From the NCBI GenBank assembly GCA_035578175.1, contig JAQMRL010000008.1:65195041-65259040 (forward strand): 64,000 nt of DNA, written 5' to 3'. The position numbers and the translations under genes are program-made. Below the pieces are notes generated by a model. It searched no databases. It was not told where the DNA came from and was given only the letters and a program-made list of their open reading frames with translations. The DNA comes from Catonia carolina. Its lineage: Eukaryota; Arthropoda; Insecta; Hemiptera; Achilidae. Shown here in pieces: positions 23,211 through 33,512 of this stretch (position 1 is its first letter; each line of letters begins with the position of its first letter).

Positions 23211-24081
23211 ATGTGAGTACGTATTTCTGTTGAAGTAGATAAAGGGGTTTGATAAATGGGAGAGAAAAGTGGAGGAAATTATCAAAACGTCGTTGTGTGT
23301 ATGTCTGTTTGTGTGTACTATTCTGTTTCAGTAGTTGAAGAACAATACATATTATACTAATAAAGACGATCGCGGGGGAATTTATCAAAACGTTGTATGG
23401 TGTGTGTACTTTGAAGATATAGCGACCAACAACTACATAATTTCTGTTACATATTTATTTAAAAATTGATTATAGCCTAAATGTTTCGCGTGTGAAGCCG
23501 TCTAAAAATCTATCACAGCTTGATATCTCCAAATGAGTCAGTAAAAAATTGGCAATTTCTAAATTTTTCAAAACCGAGATTTCATCTGAAATGAAGAAAC
23601 TTCCGAAAAATAGCACCGATTTTCATGGAAGAAACAAATTGATTAAGCATGATATTGGTGCGGTAAATCTAAAAAAAAATAGCTTTTAAAAAAGTTTGAA
23701 CTCTCATTTTCCTGCATTAATCAGGAATTTAGAAAATAATACACATGGGTGATGATAAATCTGTACGTGGAAAGGAGTATTTAAAAACAACGTTGACGGA
23801 ATCAGTCAAGTGGTAGCTAAGAACAAACTCGGCAAAAACCCCCTTGTAGTTTATTTAGCTATAATATAGCTAATAATAATATAGCTATATATAGTAATTA
23901 AGCTATATAAATTAAAATTTAAAAAATTAATTTATTGTTTAAATATTAAAACCCTGCAATTTACAGAACAAAAAACATAAAATAATCGTATAGTTTTTAA
24001 ATAGATGTATAAATTTCATGAAATTGTACATTGTTTAATTGCTTCCTACATTAAATACATGTTGTTGCTGTTACAACTAAC
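22207..24081. other. intronic sequence with unclassified repeat and GT tract
   Basis: 22975-23060 holds CCAAAACTACTGAACGAATT followed by TTCATGAAATTTTAA, a phrase common in insect DNA-transposon relics. It runs into (TA)n/(GT)n at 23150-23208, so a degenerate element is likely, but its ends were not found. Readings rich in His-Thr there come from the GT tract. The rest is AT-rich, with an AT-palindromic stretch at 23850-23910. Confidence 0.45.
23164..23208 (+). repeat. (GT)n microsatellite
   Basis: About 22 uninterrupted GT units after a (TA)n tract. Confidence 0.95.
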
Positions 24082-25031
24082 GGGTGATTCAAAAAGAGCG
24101 CCGGTTTTTAAATGGCTGGTAAATTTTTGTTTATCGGTTGGCAACATTGTTAGACCTCATTTCTATTTCGGAGAACATTCCGATTGACGATTCAGTTGTA
24201 GTTTCTCTTGTTCGCAGTGTAGTACTCTCGCAGTCTGTGTCTAACCATGGAGAAGTTTACTATTGCACAACGAGTGTTAATCGTCAAAACATTTTACCAG
24301 AGTGGAGAGAGTTATGCGGCTACTGTCAGGCGACGTCGCGGTACTCTAGGACGTAATGAAGCACCGAATGAATCAACAGTTCGCACGCTCATGAAAAAGT
24401 TTTTTGAGACGGGTTCAACAGTCGACCTTAAAAGTTCTGGACGTCGTCGTTCTGGCCGAACTGAGCAGAACGTTGCGTTGGTTCGTGACAGTGTGGCTGT
24501 TAGCCCAGCAAAATCAATACGTCGCCGTTCTCAACAATTGGGTTTACGATGTTTTTTTGTGCGGAGAATTCTTCGGTACGATCTTCAATATCACCCGTAT
24601 AAAATTCAGTTTCTGCACGAGAAACAATGTTGTTGCTCCGTGAACGGTTCCAGGATCGCATCATTTCTCGTAATTCCGACCATCAATGGTCACCAAGGTC
24701 GTGTGACTTGACGCCTTGTGACTTTCATCTTTGGGGTCATCTGAAGTCATTGGTGTATGCCAATAAACCCCGAAACATCAATGACTTGAAGGAGGAAATT
24801 CGACGGGTTATCGGGCAAATGGAAGTCGAAACTTGTCGTGCAGTAATATCCAATTTCATGGACAGAGTTGATGCGTGCCAGCGCAGTAGAGGAGGACACA
24901 TGCATGACATCATTTTTCATACATGAAATCGGAAGGTAAGATGAACTTGTTGATGTATTTATTTTCAGTTTTTCAATAAAATAAATCTCTTAATTTGATA
25001 TATCAAAACCGGCGCTCTTTTTGAATCACCC
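24082..25031 (+). mobile_element. Tc1/mariner-type element with perfect 27-bp TIRs
   Basis: 950 bp bounded by identical 27-bp inverted repeats, 24082-24108 and 25005-25031, beginning GGGTGATTCAAAAAGAGCGC. Perfect TIRs imply recent activity or recent mobilisation in trans. It encodes the two ends of an IS630/Tc1-like transposase but lacks the catalytic core (see the pseudogene entry). TA is present close outside both ends (24078-24079 and 25032-25033 or 25034-25035), but the exact duplication is ambiguous by two bases. The element lies in the inferred intron, in the same orientation as the gene. Confidence 0.9.
24247..24926 (+). pseudogene. transposase with catalytic core deleted
   Basis: 24247-24609 encodes an N-terminal helix-turn-helix region (MEKFTIAQRVLIVKTFYQSG, later PNESTVRTLMKKFFETGSTV) and a second DNA-binding part up to about HPYKIQ. 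From about 24613 the frame changes and reads ARETMLLLRERFQDRIISRN, SPRSCDLTPCDFHLWGHLKS and, near the end, ARGG-like RSRGGHMHDIIFHT plus a stop at 24924. Members of this family have roughly 150-200 residues between these two parts, including the first two acidic catalytic residues. These are missing, so the protein cannot catalyse transposition. The N-terminal part could still bind DNA. Confidence 0.85.
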
Positions 25032-25033
25032 TA

Positions 25034-25529
25034 TACAACAAATTCTATATCTGTTTTACAATTTATGTGTCAGGTCAATAGGTGAATCAGATCATTATCA
25101 GCGAACTACTACAAAGTAGTGGTGGTTATGTATTTTTAAACTAGGTCACTTGTAATGCGATTATCAACTAAATTCAAACGAATTATAGTTTTCAACGTTA
25201 AACAAGAGATTTATCATTTAATTCACTAGAATTTTAAGTTAACCTTGATGCAATAAAACATAAAGATCATGTTCAAATGGCCAACAATATGAAATTATGT
25301 TAAAATTTCACTAGTTACAAAAATCAGGTAACGATATACACAGAAATAAATAAGAAAACGTACGATGTATAAGTTGAAGTAATTTCTCCCAAGAAAATAA
25401 AATAAATGATTCTGTTTATAATATTTAAAAAAAACGACGGTTTAGTCTAGTGGTAAAGTTATTTTTATACTTACAACGCATATTACTATATATTAATTAA
25501 TTAAATTTATAATTATATTACTGTTTAGA
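25034..25529. other. intronic sequence; possible tRNA-like half
   Basis: Mostly unassigned. At 25437-25463 GACGGTTTAGTCTAGTGGTA resembles a tRNA 5' half (A box), but no B box follows at tRNA distance. Confidence 0.35.
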
Positions 25530-25905
25530 TCATCAGCCGAAAGGTTGGTTTGAACCTCTAAAAATATTACTAGGTAAAACGAGGAGTGAGGTGGTTGAAA
25601 TACCTTTTTCACTGAGTGGAAACGTATCCTTATCATCTTGCCAGGCTCTCCGAAAAGCATCTATTTTTCACCCTACAAATGACACTTTCATTTTATTCAT
25701 CACAGGGTCTGGCTGTATAACGAGATAGATTAGCTACTCTAAGAGGAGATAACTCTGACTAGTTTTTTGTACCTCTACCTCTTTTGTTTTTAAGTGCTTC
25801 AGTCAAATAATTAGTTGACAATGTGATAAGAAACATAACTATTTTTGTAGCCCTGGAACTAGCAGATCGAGCGCAAATAATTTAACACCCTACCTAAGCC
25901 TGATA
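25530..25905 (-). repeat. RepB copy, inverse orientation
   Basis: The reverse complement aligns with 8070-8457 throughout: GCTCGATCTGCTAGTTCCAG, then GACTGAAGCACTT, CAGCCAGACCCTGTGATGAA, and near the end CAACCTTTCGGCTGATGATC. It is unbroken by other elements. Confidence 0.8.
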
Positions 25906-26406
25906 TGGGATACTATTTATTTTAATTAATATTACAATACTGTTTTACGGTTATAGCTAATGGTAATTACAATAAACCTACTTAGACTGAATTGATTGTA
26001 AAATATTATTAAAAAATTAACACTTAAAGTAATTTAATTTAAACGACCATATAGCCATTTACAATTAAATAATTACACTGAATCAATCGTTCAATATTTA
26101 CCAGACAAAGGATCTATTTCACACCGTACACACACAAAACCGGTTCTACAAATATATTTATTCAACACGCTTTATAGTGGTTTACAAATAACACTGACTA
26201 TCTACATAGCTATTCACAATCTGACCAGCAACTTCCTAGTGCCCTTATATAATAAAAGAATCACTGAGCTTGCGAAAAAGACATACTAGAACCCGAGAGA
26301 ACTTAAAATACCCTACTGAAACCTTTTACTTAATGTTAGAGGAATTGATTAGGTGAATAGAGATGGAGTACTCATTTGCTTAGCTGATAACAATCCACAC
26401 CAACAC
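25906..26406. other. intronic sequence, unassigned
   Basis: AT-rich; no exon, repeat or RNA signal is supported. Confidence 0.4.
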
Positions 26407-26531
26407 TTCAATTCTTCAATACTTCAGACTTCAATACTTCATACTTCAATACTTCATACTTCAATACTTCATACTTCAATACTTCATACTTCAATACTTC
26501 AATACTTCAATACTTCATACTTCAATACTTC
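26407..26531 (+). repeat. minisatellite, 15-bp unit
   Basis: About eight units of TTCAATACTTCATAC or its shortened form TTCAATAC. The repeat explains the open reading at 26353-26568 (TSILH repeats), which is not a gene. Confidence 0.95.
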
Positions 26532-26601
26532 GTACAATAAACCGCTATTGCCTAGATTAATACAATAACATAATAGACACCGTTCATCAATGTCAAAATA
26601 T

Positions 26602-27469
26602 TGTGACAATTATCAAGGTCCGTTTGGGGATCTCGATAAATTAAATAATTAGCACACTATAGTTTAAAATTTAAGTATTTATTATAACTAAAAATCTGGT
26701 GTGAAACAATCACACAACTTTCTCTTGCCAATGCAAATAATTAACAATAAACCTAACATTAGTATTAAAACATTAGAAATGAACAAAAAACTAACCTCAA
26801 AAAACATTAGTGAAATACGCAAAATTAAAATCGACTTAAAATCAGTTTAGCTTAAAAATACGGAAAATCGCTCATTCACGCTAAACTAGGAACTGTACAA
26901 AAAAATGCTTAAAATAAAAGTTGTAGATCCCTTAATTTCCTATAAATTTTATTTAATACACTTTTGTCGTAAAATGCATTCTAAGGCCGAAATCTTAAAA
27001 AAATAGATTTTTCACACGTTTTCGTGAGAAAAAAACAGAAAATTGCTAATTACCGCTAAACTAAGCGTTATACAAAAAAATGTTTGAAATAAAAGTTGTA
27101 GAATTTTACATTCTCTACAACTTTTACTATATAACGTTTTGCGCTAAAATGCATATTAAAGCCGCAATCTTAAAAAGAATATGTTTTTACGTAAAAACAG
27201 CCTCGTGCAGAATTTTAGCAAACATGGCGCCTACCATATCTTGTAGAGAATAAAAAATTGAGTAAACCAGGCGATTTTTAAAAAAATCGTAGCACCAGTT
27301 TTTGAGAAAATCGCAAAAAAGTGAAAAATTATACGAATAAACTACTACTTCCGGTTGACCGATTTTGATGAAAATGTTCGTGTCGGGTCCGGTAGTGGTA
27401 TGTAACTTAATTTTTAAGTTTCAAGTTCGTACGATGTTCCGTTCTTGAGATATTCTGTTCACACTCAGA

Positions 27470-27516
<47 letters not shown>

Positions 27517-28329
27517 GCACACACAGACCAATCGCTAAAAACATGTTTTTTGGGTTCAGGGGGTCTGAAAACGTATAGATCCGGTGAAAACACGATTTCG
27601 AAAAATCGACATGAAAACAATACTTTCCTTTCTATATATTCATATATGCCAGAGAAAGTAAAAATTATAATTAATAAAGCGACTAAAATCTACAAGTAAA
27701 TTATTTATAATAAATAACCAACTAACTATATTTAACTAATAACAATAAATACTTAACTTATTCACTAAAATATTACTTACAAACAATGATACAGAATCAA
27801 TAAAAGAATAAATAAACGTTAAACAATAGACAGTAATTCACAGTAACGTTAACCTTCCCTAACGCAATGTTACACTATACTCAGTTCGCTCACTATTCAC
27901 TAAGGAATCTCACTAAAGAATCACTGAGAAACTCACTAAGGAATCACAGACAATTCGAAACTGACCTTTAACAAACCGGCTAGCTTATATAGGTGAGTTA
28001 TGGAGATTTCGAGAAAGACAGAGATTTTCGATATAATAATAAAAATAGAAAATCCTTCTGACGGCTTCTGGATAAATCTAAACAAACTGTTAGGATTGAA
28101 TAGAAGGTATTACAAAAAGGCTAATTTATCTAAATAGGTACCGAACTTTTTCACAATACCCGTACAACAATAGGCAGACATAACTGTAATGTACATAACC
28201 ATTTGTTGCGTTTTATTTCTATTTCTTAGAAACCCTATTTATTACTCTTATTATTTACGTTAACATTTTAAAAAATTTCGATCCTCCTCAAAAATTCTTG
28301 AACACACATTCTCTTTAGATATTGTCACA
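26602..28329. mobile_element. solo LTR interrupted by RepA
   Basis: Starts TGTGACAATTATCAAGGTCC and ends TTGTCACA, with 4-bp flanks ATAT at 26598-26601 and 28330-28333. Removing 26696-27665 leaves about 760 bp that align with the solo LTR at 16260-16958 (shared TTAAATAATTAGCACACTAT at one end and CTTGAACACACATTC at the other). A TATATA word occurs at about 27986. It lies just upstream of the last exon. Confidence 0.8.
26696..27658 (-). mobile_element. RepA copy 3, nested in a solo LTR
   Basis: 963 bp from CTGGTGTGAAACAATCACAC to CATATATGCCAGAGAAAG. It is flanked by TAAAAAT at 26689-26695 and 27659-27665, while the related LTR at 16260 has a single TAAAAAT at that point. The ends are therefore exact: 5' CTTTCTCT, 3' CACACCAG in RepA orientation, with a 7-bp target duplication. 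It contains a (CA)n tract at about 27471-27513. No long ORF has recognisable motifs. Confidence 0.9.
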
Positions 28330-28411
28330 ATATTAGTACTTTTACTTAAGTACATTGCGATGAAAAGTGTCATTTTATAAATTTTGAAAAAACTGTTTTC
28401 TTTTGTAACAG

Positions 28412-30448
28412 GGGGCACCGCCAGCTGAAGATAGTGGTGAGAAATCCGAAAACCATGTTCAGATTATGTCATTTGTTGAAGTCGTGAGGAATAAATTAGA
28501 AAATTTCATTCATTATTCATATAATAACATAGAAGTAACAGCTTGGTACAAAAGCGCAATAAATTGGGTTACATATTATGTTCCTGGAAAAAATAGTGAT
28601 GGCCAAAAAGAACCGGTTGAGAATGAAGATACGGCTAAAAATGTTGAAGGAGAAATTATTGCGACTGAATCTGCACCGACCTGTGATATTCCTCCATACG
28701 ATGATTTACCGACAACAACCCCGCCACCTTGTAATGATCCAAAAGATGACCCAAAAGATGACCAAGATGAAGGTGCAGAAGTTGATGAAATTCATGTCGA
28801 AAAAGGAAAAGATGCTACTTTTGTTAACGAACCAGGTAGGGATAAATTTCCCGAGGAAGATACCAAAAAGTTAGATAGTTCTGCTATTGGACAAGATGAA
28901 AATACTAATTCACCAATGAAAAATACACAACATTCAGGTACTTCAAATGTTGAGTTACCAGAGGTAAAAACTGATCCTACAGAACCTGCAAAGAATTACT
29001 TACCGAATGTTGAAAGTATTCCTTCTGAATTTGTAAAAGATGATTCACAAACAGTCAATAATAAACCTGAAATTCCTGTTAAAGTTCCTGATGATTTACC
29101 CAAAAATGAAATAGATCCTTTAGATTCTGAGAAAAAACGAACTGAACAAGTTGTAAATCTGGCTGAAATTAGTCAGTTACCAGGAGAAGAAGAAGAAACG
29201 GAAGCGTATGATGAATATGATTTTTTTGACCCTCGATCACCCGAAAGTATAGATTTAAACGTCAAAAATAAGAATTCAGATGGAGAAACTAAATCAAACA
29301 AAGAAGGACTAAAAGACGAAATTCACTCGAGCTTGCCCGAGGTAAATAAAAACAATAAAATACAAAATGATGCCAAAGAAATCCATTTAAACATAAAACA
29401 TGGTGAATCAATTCAAGATTATAATTCTGATGATGATATTGTGACCGGAGAAGATTTACAAAGGTTGATAGAAGGTCAAAATGCGGAAGACTTTCTTTTA
29501 GTAGATAAAGCAGATTTCATTGCAGAACAAATTTTAAAACAATTTGAGGAATCCAAAAATATGGAACCAAGTAAGGTAACACCAAACGTGCAAAATCATG
29601 CGGATCAAGCGAATATTGGTCCTGAATTGCAAAGTGGTACTGAAACTTTAACTGTAAATACAAATGAAGAAACTGAATCAAAGATAGAACTAAAAGAAGA
29701 CATTCACTCGAACTTGCCCGAGGCAGACGACGGCTTGATTTTAGCAGATCATGCAGATGCAATTACAGAAGAAATGTTAAAACAATTTGAGGATTCCAAC
29801 AATATGGAGCCAATTAGTGTAACACCAAACGTACAAAATCTTACGGATCAAGCAAATATTGACCCGGAATTAAAAAGTGATACTGAAAATGCAACTGTAG
29901 ATACGATTAAATCTGACGATGTAGTAATTACTACAGATGCTGATTTAAGTGCTAATAAAAAGGCTACTGAAGTACCTCATATAATAATTCATGCCGAAGA
30001 CGCTGATAAAACCGCTGAAGTAAAGGTTGATGGGAAACTAAATACTAATGTCGGTAATGATGAAGATGTAGACGACAAAGAAGAACTTACTCAAAAAGAA
30101 TTAGACAAATTAGTTGAAATTGCTGATAAAAATCCAGAAGTCGTTGAGTATATTTTAGATAATACTGACAAACCAGAAAAAGAGTTGAAACAAAATGTAA
30201 CAGATACTCCAGATATTATGGTTGAATTAAAAGATAAAATTAAAAATAAATCAAACAAAAAATTGAAAAGCATAACTGATTATGACAAAAAATCATTAAA
30301 GGATTTAAAAAAGAAAATAAAGAAAGGGAAAATAAATTTGGATGATATTCATATGAAAGAAGCTCTTGAAAAATTGAAAAAGGAAAAAGAATCAAAAGAG
30401 AAAGCAAAGAAAGGAAAGAAAAAGAAGTTTCCTAAAGACGATCTATAG
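28412..30448 (+). CDS. last exon: acidic, low-complexity secreted protein
   Basis: After the acceptor TTTTGTAACAG the frame is open from 28412 (GAPPAEDSGEKSENHVQI, then the internal Met at 28466) to the TAG at 30446-30448: 678 codons, or 699 residues with the signal-peptide exon. Residues about 40-80 could form helices (FVEVVRNKLENFIHYSYNN and AWYKSAINWVTYYVPG). The rest is rich in D, E, K, N, T and P and probably disordered. Segments at 29504-29666 and 29747-29909 (about residues 386-439 and 467-520) are near-repeats 243 bp apart, each with ILKQFEESKNMEP-like and TPNVQN-DQANI-PEL words. EIHSSLPE occurs at about 29316 and EDIH-NLPE at about 29694. The tail is lysine-rich and ends KDDL, close to an ER-retrieval signal. 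The length and coding composition make a real gene likely. I recognise no family. If the upstream exon is wrong, translation could start at 28466. Confidence 0.75.
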   Translation, partial: GAPPAEDSGEKSENHVQIMSFVEVVRNKLENFIHYSYNNIEVTAWYKSAINWVTYYVPGKNSDGQKEPVENEDTAKNVEGEIIATESAPTCDIPPYDDLPTTTPPPCNDPKDDPKDDQDEGAEVDEIHVEKGKDATFVNEPGRDKFPEEDTKKLDSSAIGQDENTNSPMKNTQHSGTSNVELPEVKTDPTEPAKNYLPNVESIPSEFVKDDSQTVNNKPEIPVKVPDDLPKNEIDPLDSEKKRTEQVVNLAEISQLPGEEEETEAYDEYDFFDPRSPESIDLNVKNKNSDGETKSNKEGLKDEIHSSLPEVNKNNKIQNDAKEIHLNIKHGESIQDYNSDDDIVTGEDLQRLIEGQNAEDFLLVDKADFIAEQILKQFEESKNMEPSKVTPNVQNHADQANIGPELQSGTETLTVNTNEETESKIELKEDIHSNLPEADDGLILADHADAITEEMLKQFEDSNNMEPISVTPNVQNLTDQANIDPELKSDTENATVDTIKSDDVVITTDADLSANKKATEVPHIIIHAEDADKTAEVKVDGKLNTNVGNDEDVDDKEELTQKELDKLVEIADKNPEVVEYILDNTDKPEKELKQNVTDTPDIMVELKDKIKNKSNKKLKSITDYDKKSLKDLKKKIKKGKINLDDIHMKEALEKLKKEKESKEKAKKGKKKKFPKDDL

Positions 30449-31490
30449 TCACAATTTTAAAATTATCTTCTTTTCATTAATCTAATGATTCATCATTTTA
30501 CATTTTTCAGTAATGTTCCATTTTGAGAATAATGTTTGATTTTTTGGCTTTTCCTTTCCTTTTCAATTCCACTTTTAAAAACACATAATGATTGAATTGA
30601 AAATTACTAAAAATTTTTTGAAAAATCCTCTGTGAATCTTCTTCTGGTATTGTCTTCAAGTTCATGAAAGAGAGACTTGTTTCTGTAAAACTTCAGTGAA
30701 AATTATCAGGAGCTATCGCTTAGAAAAATTAATCTTCTGTTCTCTTTAGACATATACTTAACCAGCAATAAGTGTATCTTAGCTTATGCTACTACTGAAT
30801 TGATTTTGTTTTGGCGATTAATTTTCATACAAATGTGCATCGGTATTTTATAATTTTCATATGCATCGGTAAACAATATTGTGTATAACTGCCACAAGGT
30901 AATTTTATTGACGTGTCTTTATTTCTGAGTAAGAGTTACTAAAAGTGACGTTCCGTTCTATATGCTGAGTTTAAGTTGTACGGTTTATAAAATAACATAG
31001 TCTGAATTTTAAGTCAAGTGCAATCCATAACTTGGTAGCTTCGAGGGGTTGACATGAATAGAGAAAATTTTATTTGTGTTATTAAGGAGAGTCTTATTAA
31101 ATAAAACTAATCTGTTAAAGATTGTAAATTAATTTCATTCTAGTAATAGTATTTTATATTAGCAGTATTTTTTAGTGATAATTTTACGATGGTACGTTAT
31201 TTGACTGTGATTTTTTATAACAGTAAGTTCTGATTTTTAAAAATGGACTCATAGTCTGAATAATATTGGGTTGCTCTATGGAATAAGTTTTTGACTAATT
31301 AGGTTGATGAAAAATAACTTTCAAAAGTTATATATATTATATAAATCTGCTCGTAACGGATGTCGTCTGTCTGCGTCTTTTATTTATTTATTTTTTTGGC
31401 GGCTAGGTTAGTAAAATATTTTCGTTACCAAAGCATTGTGTTCATACCCATACGTTCCAAAAGGAAAGTAATCTGTACGGAATATTGAAA
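30449..31490 (+). other. 3' UTR and downstream sequence
   Basis: Directly follows the stop codon. The first clear AATAAA in a plausible place is at 31099-31104 (about 650 nt after the stop). The true cleavage site is not determinable from sequence alone. No other feature is seen. Confidence 0.4.
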
Positions 31491-31499
31491 AAAATTAAA

Positions 31500-32590
31500 A
31501 TGAAAGTTTGGCACAGCGGCCTGCTCGCTAAATTAAGAATTCTTCATTCGCATTACTACTAAATAATTCAGTCCTTTTTGATGGAACGTTTCTTCTATGT
31601 CTCTGAAAAAACTGCTGATTCTTATTACTGCCCATTACTAGCCTGTGTACCTCAGGGATCTATCTAAGCACCACTTTTATTCTATTTACACTTCCGATGT
31701 ACCGTCCCATCCACATACACTCCTTGCTTCGTACGCGCATGATACTAACTCCGCCGATAACCTCACTCAAGTATCATACGGCCTTCAATAGTATACGAGT
31801 ATTTCTCGCCTAGAATCGTGGCTTACCAAATAGCAGATCAAAGTTAACACTACAAAAACGTATCACGGTTTACCCTGCGTAAACGAGTTTGTCCTCCTTT
31901 GTATCTTTATGACACTCAACTTCACATTTCTGAATCTATCCGTTTTCTAGGTTTATAATCTAGATAACAGGCAAACGTGGAATGTACACAGGGATAAAAA
32001 AAGGCACTCCAAGACAGGCTCAAACAGTTGTACAGATTTTTTCACGCAAATCCAAGTTACCAACTACGTCTAAATTAACCATTTACAGCTCCTACCTTCA
32101 ACCAATATGGAGCTATGCCAATCAACTTTACTACTGTGCAAAACCATTGGTATTAGCAAAAATTCAGCGTTTTCAATCAAAGCTTTTACGGAGGATAGTT
32201 AAAGCCCCCTATTATGTAACCAATAAAACGCTACACTCAGACCTAAAAGTACCCTACATAAATGATGTTTTCTTTAAACTCTAAACAAAATTTAGGAAGA
32301 AACTCGCGAACTATCATAACCCATTGATTTCAAATCTTGGTACGCAGACTCTCCCAAATAATCCAATGAGACGACTAAAACGTTGATGGAGTCGAGATCT
32401 CATCAATAACGTAGTACTGTAATTGATCCATTACAGTGATCTAAATGCTGCACTTACTATTCACGTCGGAGTTCTGTCACTGAACTGTATCTCCACTCAC
32501 GTTTTCTATCGTGTTAATTTTTTCATATTTTGTCTTATCACATTCACTGATTGTAACTAACAGATTGTAAATTTCTTGAATAAAAAAAAG
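31500..32590 (+). mobile_element. jockey-like LINE, RT half to 3' end
   Basis: A long decayed ORF2 segment. VWHSGLLAKLRILHSHYY and FLMERFFYVSEK (31510-31610) precede GVPQGSI-APLLF (RT domain, about 31648-31680), a broken copy of the YADD region and KVNTTKTYH. The longest open part is 31982-32284: SRKSKLPTTSKLTIYSSYLQ, PIWSYANQLYYCAKP, IQRFQSKLLRRIVKAPYYVT and LHSDLKVPYINDVF. An A-rich tail with AATAAAAAAAA stands at 32578-32590. Many frameshifts make it inactive. It is the same clade as 1-1571 and 15956-16259. Confidence 0.9.
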
Positions 32591-33512
32591 TGTTCACATG
32601 GTCAAGAGCTTTTTATTGCTATTTTTAAGTTTGTTAATAATGAATGTATTTTTTAAAAACAAAATAAAATAATTTGTTAAAATCAACTTCTTACCCGGAG
32701 AGAACAGAATGTTTTTTTAAAATATTCCAATATTTTTAGCCAGCTATAATATTCTAACAAAAAAAGGGTTATCAATACGGTACAAACAAAACAATAAAAA
32801 ATTTAATTCACCGAAAATTTATGATAAGTTTCTGAGTAATTGTGTCCTAAATTTTTTTATTTAATAATGCTAATATTTTTGCCTTGAATTAGCTTGGATT
32901 AATTCTGAACTGGTACTCCCACAATTTTTATATTAAAGTAAAACTAAATTTAGTCTTAAACGTTCATAAGGTTCTCTGTTATTAATCTTAACTAAGACTT
33001 TGACTACAAGTGAATAGGTATTTTACAAATTCTCTTTTACATTAACCGAGCGTATTTCGTTATTTACCAATTTTAACGTCATTTTGATAAGTTACAGTTA
33101 TTTTCTTTGCGGAATATATGGGTTTCTAGGCTGACTTTGAAATTTCAAACACGATTATTTATTAACTGCATTTTTTCAAGTAGTCTACAATAATAATGTA
33201 GAAGTACAGAAAATGCCTTAAGGGTAATCAAGTTCCTAACATAAAGATCTATTGACTTTAATCTTTAAGCTTTTGAATTTTTCGTAGTTGAATGTTAAAT
33301 AACCTTTAACAGTTTTTTTATGTTTGTATTTTTTCAGTGATATTTCTTGTTGTAAAGAATCCATATTTATTATTTGTAAATATAATATCTTATTAGTGTT
33401 TATTTGTTTTGAGATCTGTGATTTTCTTATCGTTAGTAATAAATATTTTTGTGAAATTTTAATGGCCTTTATTTATTATTAATCCTGTTATAGTTTTTAT
33501 TTTATTTTTTTA
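32591..33512. other. AT-rich intergenic sequence
   Basis: No gene, RNA or repeat is supported. Confidence 0.4.

Larger units (their letters stand above)
17504..28411 (+). other. inferred 10.9-kb intron filled with transposons
   Basis: Runs from donor GTACGT at 17504 to the acceptor TTTTCTTTTGTAACAG ending at 28411. Both ends fit consensus and the flanking exons share phase 0. The intron holds RepE copies, three RepA copies, a pogo-type MITE, a SINE-like sequence, a Tc1/mariner-type element, a RepB copy, a minisatellite and a solo LTR, each listed separately. No internal exon is evident. Confidence 0.55.

Noticed and set aside
23041..23388. Histidine/threonine-rich minus-strand frames
   Set aside because: Produced by the (GT)n tract.
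26353..26568. Open frame with TSILH repeats
   Set aside because: It is a direct translation of the 15-bp minisatellite, with no signal peptide or homolog.
27445..27699. Histidine/threonine-rich plus-strand frame
   Set aside because: Produced by the (CA)n tract inside RepA copy 3; not shared as a frame with other copies.
28578..28874. Second plus-strand frame inside the large exon
   Set aside because: Shadow of the 660-codon frame; lysine/methionine-rich because of codon bias in the true frame.
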